Of a stretch of DNA of 12,521 nt, positions 1 to 5,246 are shown one piece after another (positions within the stretch are counted from its first letter, which is position 1; every line of letters starts with the position of its first letter). The translations under genes and the position numbers were made by a program. A model generated the notes under the pieces. That model was given only the letters and a program-made list of their open reading frames with translations. It made no database searches and had not been told where the DNA came from. This DNA comes from CALRGE01 sp964365765 (GTDB taxonomy: Bacteria > Patescibacteriota > Gracilibacteria > UBA1369 > 2-02-FULL-48-14): assembly GCA_964365765.1 (NCBI GenBank), contig CAYIRB010000031.1:1-12521 (forward strand), read 5' to 3'.

Positions 1-240
1 GGCCAAATGAATCACAACTTCCGCACCCGCAATCGCCTTTTCCAAAACGACCGAATCTCTAACATCCCCCTCCACAATCTTAATTTGAGGACATTCTTTC
101 AGAAGCCACCCCACATTCGCCCTCGTCCCATCCCTTGAGAAATTATCAAAAATCGTCACATCATCACCCTTTTTGCAGAAGTAAGCCGCCGCATTGGAAC
201 CGATGAAACCGGCCCCGCCCGTGATAAAAACTTTTCTCAT
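1..240 (-). CDS. NAD-dependent sugar epimerase/dehydratase, CDP-paratose 2-epimerase-like (N-terminal 80 residues)
   Basis: The ATG is at 240-238 and the frame stays open to base 1, so 80 residues are visible and the rest lies left of the window. The protein opens with the extended-SDR Rossmann fingerprint TGGAGFIGS (residues 7-15). An acidic residue follows the second strand (D32, which would bind the NAD ribose), then GDVRD (58-62) and HLA (78-80). The stretch DNFSRDGTRANVGWL (32-46) resembles CDP-paratose/tyvelose 2-epimerases more than UDP-glucose 4-epimerases; that subfamily call is from memory of the family and is tentative. The catalytic YxxxK is outside the window. It would make a nucleotide sugar in the cytosol for surface glycans. 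It sits 37 nt downstream of the small exported-protein gene on the same strand. No Shine-Dalgarno sequence precedes the start. Confidence 0.85.
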   Translation of the reverse strand, partial: MRKVFITGGAGFIGSNAAAYFCKKGDDVTIFDNFSRDGTRANVGWLLKECPQIKIVEGDVRDSVVLEKAIAGAEVVIHLA

Positions 241-277
241 AGCCGACAATCTACCGGATAAGGTTGGCTTAGGCAAG

Positions 278-739
278 CTAAAGGATGCCTAAATTTACAT
301 TCATTTCATCCGTACATAGTTTTTCCGCTTCCTCGGCAATTTGAGTGGCTTTGGATACCGTAAACTCTGATTCAAATCCAAAAGCGTTAATAACTTCCGT
401 ATATTTCATATCACCTGTAATTGCGCAGTACTCAGCAACTTCTGTGATCATGCAATCTCGTCTGCTCAGTTCCGCGAGCCTTGGAGCAGTCTGCTTATGA
501 CTTCCAATAATAAATTCTTGTGACATTACTTGATCCATCACTTCAGCGAATGTCTCTTTTGCCACTTTATCACACTCATATGCAATTCGATCTTCAGGTT
601 CAATATTTACGCTTGCCGCTTTAGATTCAATCTTATCACCAAACACTTTATTATAGTTTCCAGGCGGCATTCCCTCTGCAGATGATGAGGCAAGCAGAGT
701 ACCCACTAAAAGCCCACTTTTACATAAATCTTTCAGCAT
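278..739 (-). CDS. Small predicted exported protein with four cysteines after the signal peptide (unknown function)
   Basis: This 153-residue protein has a typical signal-peptide start: K3, K7, a hydrophobic core SGLLVGTLLA (8-17) and a small-residue stretch SSSAEG where signal peptidase I could cut (about residue 21-23). There is no lipobox cysteine at that site, so it is probably soluble and exported. The mature part is acidic and helical-looking, with cysteines at 56, 96, 105 and 142 that could form two disulfides. I recognise no family. The reading frame ends in TAG. A TATAAT hexamer (754-749) ends 9 nt before the ATG, so the transcript may be nearly leaderless. Base composition is more A+T-rich than the operon to its right. 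The epimerase gene follows 37 nt downstream. The signal peptide is the main argument that this is a real gene. Confidence 0.65.
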   Translation of the reverse strand: MLKDLCKSGLLVGTLLASSSAEGMPPGNYNKVFGDKIESKAASVNIEPEDRIAYECDKVAKETFAEVMDQVMSQEFIIGSHKQTAPRLAELSRRDCMITEVAEYCAITGDMKYTEVINAFGFESEFTVSKATQIAEEAEKLCTDEMNVNLGIL

Positions 740-748
740 AAAAACTTA

Positions 749-795
749 ATTATATAAATAAGACCTAATTCTATATCACATTTTCAATATTACAA
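749..795 (-). promoter_or_regulatory. Putative promoter(s) of the small exported-protein gene
   Basis: Read on the minus strand, a perfect TATAAT lies at 754-749, 9 nt before the ATG at 739. A good -35 box is lacking (GATATA at 17-bp spacing). An alternative pair is TTGTAA (795-790) and TAGAAT (773-768), 16 bp apart, which would give a leader of about 20 nt. Either could be used; no transcription start can be read from sequence alone. Confidence 0.35.
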
Positions 796-892
796 TGCGA
801 TTGCATTTATTGTTGTCAAAGCTCCGCACTTGTATCTAACAATAGCAGAAACCGAGTTTTTTGTTTGAGCAAATCTCCTCTTTTCGAAAACT

Positions 893-914
893 TGTTGTTG
901 AAGCGTCAACAACA
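893..914. repeat. Perfect 9-bp inverted repeat, 4-nt loop
   Basis: The arms TGTTGTTGA (893-901) and TCAACAACA (906-914) are exact reverse complements around the loop AGCG. No T-run follows on either strand, so it is not an obvious intrinsic terminator. It lies about 110 nt upstream of the candidate toxin-antitoxin pair and has the same size and outer bases as the element at 10760-10781. An operator or an RNA hairpin are both possible. Confidence 0.6.
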
Positions 915-984
915 GTATTCCAATCTGTAAACTATGGCTAAGTTTGTAATATTTTCTTCGACCGAGTAAAAATAGCACATGGCA

Positions 985-1013
985 TAGACGGGGAATGAAC
1001 TTTTCCATATAAT
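985..1013 (+). promoter_or_regulatory. Sigma-70-like promoter of the HEPN-like two-gene unit
   Basis: The -35 is TAGACG (985-990, four of six consensus bases) and the -10 is TATAAT (1008-1013, perfect), with a 17-bp spacer. Transcription would start near 1020, leaving only about 3 nt before the ATG at 1023, so the mRNA is predicted to be almost leaderless. Confidence 0.6.
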
Positions 1014-1022
1014 AAACTCGCC

Positions 1023-1208
1023 ATGACAACACGTTCAAAAACCAGTCTCGGCACTTTTCGACCCAAGCGTGGAGACACCTTGGTTAGAAGTATCGAAAAA
1101 AAATACAACGTGGATCTTGGTGTGCGCTCAGACACGAAACTGAGTACATTTCTAAAAAGTTCGGGTTATGACTCCCTGTCAAAACTTTTAGAAGATGTTA
1201 AACGTTAA
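1023..1208 (+). CDS. Small basic protein, candidate antitoxin or DNA-binding partner of the HEPN-like protein
   Basis: This is a 61-residue, Lys/Arg-rich protein. It has a basic N-terminus (RSKTSLGTFRPKRGD), a middle segment EKKYNVDLGVRSD (25-37) and a C-terminal helix-like tail SLSKLLEDVKR. I do not recognise a named domain. The short length, the position directly upstream of the HEPN-like gene (2-nt gap) and the dedicated promoter with a perfect -10 are what one expects of the first gene of a toxin-antitoxin operon. The start is fixed by the promoter: TATAAT ends 9 nt before this ATG and there is no better start downstream. The function is inferred from context only. It could instead be a small conserved regulator unrelated to toxin control. 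Confidence 0.65.
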   Translation: MTTRSKTSLGTFRPKRGDTLVRSIEKKYNVDLGVRSDTKLSTFLKSSGYDSLSKLLEDVKR

Positions 1209-1210
1209 AC

Positions 1211-1768
1211 ATGACGGAATTTGAAGATCAGTATGAAGCGAGATTTCACTTCATAAACGACCCGACGTTAAGAAGAAACCTCGGAGATGCACTGCAACAG
1301 GTAGCCGAACTAACGGTCGTTTCAGAAGGCTACGACCCAATAGTAAAGGCTGGATTTTTGAAAATGGCGATTGTGATTACGGCATCGATCGTCGAAGCGG
1401 TGCTACACGCCTATATCAAAACTAAGATTACCGATCCTATTTTAAAGAACGATTGGAAATATACAGGGGTCAAAACCTTCACAACAGTTAGCGAAGTCCC
1501 ACGAAAAGAAATCGTTACAGCCTATCGAGAAAAACCCCCTTTGAACTTAGACGATCTGCAATTCAATGATCTCATCAAAATACTCCACGACGAAAACCTG
1601 TGGTCCAACAATGATCTCGAAAAAAAGACGGACGAGCTGAGAAAAAAGCGGAATAATATCCACCTAATGACGTTAGGCAGAATTGATCGAGAGTATTCAA
1701 AAGAAATGGTTGATGAAATATTCAGTACTGCAAGAAAAGTTCTACTCATGGTTGAAGGGGGCTTATGA
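1211..1768 (+). CDS. HEPN-like protein, candidate ribonuclease toxin
   Basis: This 185-residue, mostly helical protein starts 2 nt after the preceding stop. Residues 52-67 form a hydrophobic helix with the pattern IVITASIVEAVLHAYI, typical of the first core helix of HEPN/DUF4145-like proteins. Near the C-terminus ELRKKRNNIHL (142-152) gives both R144-x6-H151 and R147-N-x2-H151. The first fits the R-x(4-6)-H ribonuclease signature of HEPN domains, and RN followed closely by H is common in uncharacterised HEPN-like families. HEPN proteins often act as RNA-cutting toxins in toxin-antitoxin and abortive-infection systems. No MNT nucleotidyltransferase antitoxin is present; the 61-residue basic protein takes that place. 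Family assignment is by motif only and the toxin role is inference. Confidence 0.65.
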   Translation: MTEFEDQYEARFHFINDPTLRRNLGDALQQVAELTVVSEGYDPIVKAGFLKMAIVITASIVEAVLHAYIKTKITDPILKNDWKYTGVKTFTTVSEVPRKEIVTAYREKPPLNLDDLQFNDLIKILHDENLWSNNDLEKKTDELRKKRNNIHLMTLGRIDREYSKEMVDEIFSTARKVLLMVEGGL

Positions 1769-1929
1769 CCAACCGTTTAGACACTCTTTACGTTCACCCA
1801 GTCTTCCCATGAGTAAAAACGTAAAAGCCATCCACGCCTTGAACTGGTTCTACGGAAATTATTGTACATATAGCCATCATAATATATAATGTAGCTATAC
1901 AGGACCGGAGGACGGAAACGTTAAAAAAT
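1769..1929. other. Intergenic gap between HEPN-like unit and ribbon-helix-helix gene
   Basis: The only feature I can support in these 161 nt is the promoter at 1862-1890. A 26-codon open frame from ATG 1809 to the TAA within the -10 region has no support. I see no convincing terminator after the HEPN-like gene. Confidence 0.5.
1862..1890 (+). promoter_or_regulatory. Putative promoter of the ribbon-helix-helix gene
   Basis: A perfect TATAAT (1885-1890) is preceded at 17 bp by TTGTAC (1862-1867), which keeps the TTG core of the -35. Predicted leader length is about 32 nt. A GGAGG lies at 1907-1911 but is 18 nt from the ATG, too far for ordinary ribosome binding. Confidence 0.55.
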
Positions 1930-2250
1930 ATGTCAAAAAAATCCTTAAATCACTTCGTAACATTGAATAATAAAAAATATATTTATTCGATGCGAAAAAT
2001 AAATACTAAAACCACTCATTTTGAATGTGATGCCGCTAATATTTCTCAACCCTTCTTAAATGAAGATATTCCAAGCCTACTCATTGACCTGCCAAATTTG
2101 ATTCTGTCAGAGAAAGAATATTTGGAAAAACAGGATGAGGTAATTCGCTTTAGAGTGACAGCGGAAGACAAAAAACTTATAGAAGAAAATGCGTGTAAAA
2201 AAGGATTTAAAACCATTTCAGACTATTTAAGAGAAGTGGCAATTAAATAA
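1930..2250 (+). CDS. Ribbon-helix-helix (MobC/CopG-like) DNA-binding protein
   Basis: The protein has 106 residues. The C-terminal third (71-106) reads as a ribbon-helix-helix domain: beta strand VIRFRVT (71-77), helix EDKKLIEENACKKG (79-92), then SDYLREVAIK (97-106). This is the IRFRVT...IE..A...G...S.YLR pattern of MobC-like relaxosome accessory proteins and CopG-type regulators. The N-terminal 70 residues (TTHFECDAANISQPFLNEDIP..LLIDLPNLILSE) form a separate conserved-looking region seen, as I recall, in short proteins of candidate-phyla bacteria. It probably binds DNA as a dimer. No relaxase or mobilisation gene is nearby, so a regulatory role is more likely than plasmid transfer. Its last 28 bp overlap the convergent glycosyltransferase gene. 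Composition is A+T-rich, with many AAA Lys codons. Confidence 0.7.
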   Translation: MSKKSLNHFVTLNNKKYIYSMRKINTKTTHFECDAANISQPFLNEDIPSLLIDLPNLILSEKEYLEKQDEVIRFRVTAEDKKLIEENACKKGFKTISDYLREVAIK

Positions 2251-3362
2251 GCATCCTCAACCTTCTTTGCGATATTTTTCCAATCGTATCTTTCCTCAAC
2301 CAACTTCCTGGCTTTTTTAACGATTATTTTCATTTTTTCCGCATCCTCAAACACTCGAATAATGGCCTTTGACAGTTCTTCGGGATTGTCCGGTGGAACA
2401 AGCAGACCCGTTTCATCATTTGTCACAAAATCCACAATTCCGCCGACGGGGCAGGTGATAACGGGTGTTCCGAGAGCCATCGCCTCGATCAAAGAAACTC
2501 CAAAACCCTCAAATCTGGACGGCCTGACAAATACATGAGATTTTTTTACCAATTCGGGAATCGCTTCATGTCTTAGAGTTCCTAAAAATTCCACATTTAT
2601 TTTTAATCCATTTACCCTCGCTTTCAGCGAGTGTTCCATCGGTCCTTCTCCCGCAATTTTCAATTTCACCATGGGAAATTTTGCCATGACGGCGGGCATG
2701 GATTCAATCAAAACATCAATTCCGTTCCGTGGAATTAAAGTTGAAGTTGTACTGATTTCAAATTGATTTCTTTCACCCTCGTAAAGTTTAAATTTCTCCA
2801 AATCGATTCCGTTGGGCACAAGCGCGCATTTTTTCGCGCCCAATTGTTCAGCGCCTTTCATTGAATAAGAACTGACACACGCGCAAATATCCGCCGCTCG
2901 GAGGGCGGCTTGAACCTTTAAACCCAAGAACCATAGAAATGGCTTCATCAATATCCCGACAATACCTTTCAAAACCATTTCCTCTTTATACGCAAAAGGA
3001 TTTTGAACCGTCACGTAAAGCGGAATCCCCAATTTCCTTTTCAATTTCACGCCCGCGACCGCCTGCGGATAAACCTGTTTTGCGTGAAGGATATCAAATT
3101 TTATTCCGCAATTTAAAACTTCTTTAAAAACCGCTCGACTGAAGAAAAATGAATTAAAATTTTTAATTTTCGGATACTTCACCGCATGCACAAAAACATT
3201 TTCTCCAAAAAGCGACCGCGCCGAATCGTCATTCCCGACAAAGATATGAAATTCATAATTCTTTTTCGAAAGCTCTCTCACGATTTCAACAATATGCACT
3301 TCGGCCCCGCCCAAATCCAAGGGGTTCAAGTCCGCGCAGATTATGGCGACTTTGACACTCAT
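2223..3362 (-). CDS. Family GT4 glycosyltransferase
   Basis: This 379-residue GT-B fold enzyme is the last gene of the six-gene minus-strand operon. The N-terminal domain carries the acceptor-side glycine motif LGGAEVH (17-23). The C-terminal donor domain has VPNGIDLEKF (182-191), the RPSRFEGFGVSLIEA segment (280-294) with the E-x7-E pair E285/E293, and GLLVPPDNPEEL (319-330). It would transfer a sugar from a nucleotide donor to a lipid-linked or growing glycan at the inner face of the membrane. The donor-phosphate motif is unusual: the place of GRL..KG is STLIPRNG (207-214), so the conserved Arg is Thr208 and the Lys position is Asn213, with Arg212 beside it. The start overlaps the upstream stop as ATGA (3359-3362), suggesting translational coupling. 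Sugar specificity cannot be read. Confidence 0.9.
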   Translation of the reverse strand: MSVKVAIICADLNPLDLGGAEVHIVEIVRELSKKNYEFHIFVGNDDSARSLFGENVFVHAVKYPKIKNFNSFFFSRAVFKEVLNCGIKFDILHAKQVYPQAVAGVKLKRKLGIPLYVTVQNPFAYKEEMVLKGIVGILMKPFLWFLGLKVQAALRAADICACVSSYSMKGAEQLGAKKCALVPNGIDLEKFKLYEGERNQFEISTTSTLIPRNGIDVLIESMPAVMAKFPMVKLKIAGEGPMEHSLKARVNGLKINVEFLGTLRHEAIPELVKKSHVFVRPSRFEGFGVSLIEAMALGTPVITCPVGGIVDFVTNDETGLLVPPDNPEELSKAIIRVFEDAEKMKIIVKKARKLVEERYDWKNIAKKVEDAYLIATSLK

Positions 3363-4198
3363 CTTAAATATTTAAATAATATCCTTGACGCCATCGATAC
3401 CACGGGAACAGGTAAAAAAGCCAGTATTTTTGCCGGTAGACGGCTTCTTTTCGCATGGCCGTTTTGTCTTTTTTGAACCGTCCACACCGGCACTTTTTTG
3501 GCACCGAAGCGCGATTTAAAAAAGGCGAGGGATGAACCTTCTTCACTGTTCCCGAAATCAATTTCAAGATTGTTTTCGCAGGCGAATTTTATTACATCGG
3601 CGTAAGTCTTCATGTTTGCCGCCAAAGCCCTGGCTTCGCGCGACTGCCCGTTGCTCCAGATATGCAGTCTGTTCTTATTTTTCAAAGCTATAATTCCGGA
3701 AAGTGTTTTTCCGTTCAGTTTACTTGCGAATAAAATAAAATCGCCGCCGAATTCCTTTCGCGCCGCGGAAAAAAGATCGTAACTTTGCGGAACCGCTCCG
3801 ATGCGGCACAGGCTCCGGACGTACATTTTATAGTATTCCCAAAGCGACGTTTCATCACTTGCGATTTCCGTGGTCACGCCGTTCTTTTCGGCTTTAAAAA
3901 TCAAATTCCTGCTTTTTTGGTGGATGTTTTCCTTCAATATCCGTTCGTAGCTTTTGTCGCATTTCAATCTGTAAGTTTCGAGCCCGCCCGCGTAATTCCA
4001 AGCCGAGGGTTTCGAATCAACTCGAATCAGCGCGTCCGCCTTGGCAAAAAATTCAGCCGCCGGCATTTCAATATAATCGCCTACGAAATTCATTTCCATT
4101 CCTGCGCGGGTTTCAAAAAGCCAAACCCCGCAAACTTTTTCGGAGCGCATGCCGTAAGCTGAAGCCAAAATTTTAGACCACTCGTCGCGATTAAACAT
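3359..4198 (-). CDS. FemAB/GNAT-like acyltransferase
   Basis: This 279-residue protein resembles the FemAB-like Acetyltransf_6 group. Visible landmarks are the basic helix HQKSRNLIFKAEKNGV (93-108), the central ILFASKLNGKTLSGIIAL strands (155-172), and the C-terminal DFGNSEEGSSLAFFKSRFGAKK block (214-235), typical of the second GNAT-like half. FemAB proteins attach amino acids from aminoacyl-tRNA to peptidoglycan precursors. A related branch sits in exopolysaccharide loci (the XrtA/PEP-CTERM-associated FemAB type), where its acceptor is unknown. Being next to a DegT aminotransferase and a deacetylase fits acylation of a sugar amine. Its start overlaps the end of the aminotransferase gene by 8 nt and its stop overlaps the GT4 start by 4 nt. 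No Shine-Dalgarno sequence is seen. Confidence 0.75.
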   Translation of the reverse strand: MFNRDEWSKILASAYGMRSEKVCGVWLFETRAGMEMNFVGDYIEMPAAEFFAKADALIRVDSKPSAWNYAGGLETYRLKCDKSYERILKENIHQKSRNLIFKAEKNGVTTEIASDETSLWEYYKMYVRSLCRIGAVPQSYDLFSAARKEFGGDFILFASKLNGKTLSGIIALKNKNRLHIWSNGQSREARALAANMKTYADVIKFACENNLEIDFGNSEEGSSLAFFKSRFGAKKVPVWTVQKRQNGHAKRSRLPAKILAFLPVPVVSMASRILFKYLR

Positions 4199-5246
4199 TT
4201 TTCAAGAGGTTACAAATCATCTCGACGTCTTTTTCGCTCATATGCCGATTCACCGGCAGCACCAACACTCTCTTGGCAAAACCACAGGCGGAATTGTACC
4301 AGATTCTGTCGGCGAAAACGCCATAAACGCGTAAACGCCCCAGAATTTCGTCCCGATTTTTATCCTTCGGCGCCAATATCGGGAAATTAAAAAAATCTTT
4401 AATCGGTTCGTTTAACACCGCGCGGTAATGCGAAGGCAATTTGTCAAAATAAGCTCTGTATATTTTATCGATTTCAGCTTTCTCGCCCGCGTACATTTTA
4501 AGCCTTCGCATAAAAAGCCTCTTTGATCCTTCGCTAGCCGGCGCGCAAACCGAGAAAGCCTTGTCGGATTTTTCATCCATGTCCTCGGGTATTTTTTTAG
4601 TCGATCTGTACAAATTTAAAATCGGGCGAAACAATCCGCTCTTCAAGATCAATGAGAAAATTTCACCCGATTCGGCATGACCGGCAGTTTTTAATTTTGG
4701 AAACTCGGCATCCGCCGAAATTAAAATCCCGCCGTGTACGTTCGCGATTCTTTTCCCGAAATGAAAAAGGACGAAATCACCGGCGGTTTTTTGAATATCG
4801 AGCGAATGAGCGCAGTCTTCAACCAAAAACATTTTATGCGAGTCGCAAATCTCACGGATTTTTCCGACTTGCGCCGGATTGCCGAATGCGTGCGCGACAA
4901 AAACCGCCCCGCAATCTTCCAAATGCATCTTCCCCAATTCTTCCGGATCCAAATTGCCTTGCGCGTCGACTTCGCAGTATTCGACTTTAATTCCCGCGCG
5001 CGCGGCCGCGCGCGCGACCGATCCGCAAATATATTTTGGAAAAACAACGCGCTTTTTTTCCATTTCCAAATTCGCGAACAAAAACTCGACCGCCCCGCGC
5101 AGATGCTTGAAACTTTGCGCGTATTTGAATTTTCGCCCATTCATCAAAACCTCGGCGACTTCGGCATCGGAGTAATTTTTTGTCTTCACCAAGACGCATT
5201 GAAGGTCACGCCAGTCGGAAACCGGCATTACGTCAGTTATTGGCAT
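4191..5246 (-). CDS. DegT/DnrJ/EryC1/StrS-family PLP aminotransferase-like protein
   Basis: This is 351 residues of fold-type I PLP enzyme. The family landmarks are all present: VFVAHAFGNPAQVGKI (115-130), LVEDCAHSLD (141-150) where D144 would contact the PLP pyridine nitrogen, and VLFHFGKRIANVHGG (159-173) with K165 as the probable Schiff-base lysine followed by the GG turn. Such enzymes usually transaminate nucleotide-linked keto-sugars to amino sugars. The context of two glycosyltransferases, a deacetylase and a FemAB protein supports a sugar substrate. The sequence is divergent from model members (EDCAHS instead of EDAAQA) and slightly short. The start is uncertain: ATG 5246 overlaps the preceding gene by 14 nt, and Met7 (ATG at 5228) would give no overlap. 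A G/C-only 22-bp palindrome lies inside it at 4995-5016. Confidence 0.85.
   Translation of the reverse strand: MPITDVMPVSDWRDLQCVLVKTKNYSDAEVAEVLMNGRKFKYAQSFKHLRGAVEFLFANLEMEKKRVVFPKYICGSVARAAARAGIKVEYCEVDAQGNLDPEELGKMHLEDCGAVFVAHAFGNPAQVGKIREICDSHKMFLVEDCAHSLDIQKTAGDFVLFHFGKRIANVHGGILISADAEFPKLKTAGHAESGEIFSLILKSGLFRPILNLYRSTKKIPEDMDEKSDKAFSVCAPASEGSKRLFMRRLKMYAGEKAEIDKIYRAYFDKLPSHYRAVLNEPIKDFFNFPILAPKDKNRDEILGRLRVYGVFADRIWYNSACGFAKRVLVLPVNRHMSEKDVEMICNLLKNV
4995..5016. repeat. Perfect 22-bp G/C-only palindrome within the aminotransferase gene
   Basis: Eleven bases beginning CGCGCGCG are followed by their exact reverse complement with no loop, giving nearly pure alternating CG around a central GCGGCCGC. 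It encodes a run of Ala and Arg codons (around residues 77-84). Such a tract can adopt Z-DNA or cruciform structure, but Ala/Arg codon choice is enough to explain it. Confidence 0.7.

Larger units (their letters stand above)
740..1022. other. Divergent intergenic region between exported-protein gene and HEPN-like module
   Basis: This 283-nt A+T-rich region separates two divergent genes. It holds promoter-like elements at both ends, a perfect 9-bp inverted repeat at 893-914, a 10-bp palindrome TTTTCGAAAA (881-890) and a TGTTGTCA octamer at 811-818. Its inverse, TGACAACA, occurs at 1024-1031 inside the first codons of the plus-strand gene. Short open frames on the minus strand here (790-1038, 938-1135) show no family resemblance and run through the promoter, so I do not call them genes. 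Confidence 0.6.

Noticed and set aside
790..1135. Two overlapping minus-strand open frames (82 and 65 codons)
   Set aside because: No family features, low-complexity composition; they run across the promoter and start of the plus-strand 61-residue gene.
1683..1889. Plus-strand open frame overlapping the HEPN-like gene end, and a 26-codon frame from 1809
   Set aside because: Out of frame with the real gene, ends inside the -10 region of the next promoter, no conserved features.
1907..1911. GGAGG as ribosome binding site of the ribbon-helix-helix gene
   Set aside because: 18 nt from the ATG, with no alternative in-frame start nearer.
1930..2250. MobC-like protein as evidence of a mobilisable plasmid
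   Set aside because: No relaxase, oriT-like repeat or other transfer gene in the window; the ribbon-helix-helix fold alone is not specific.
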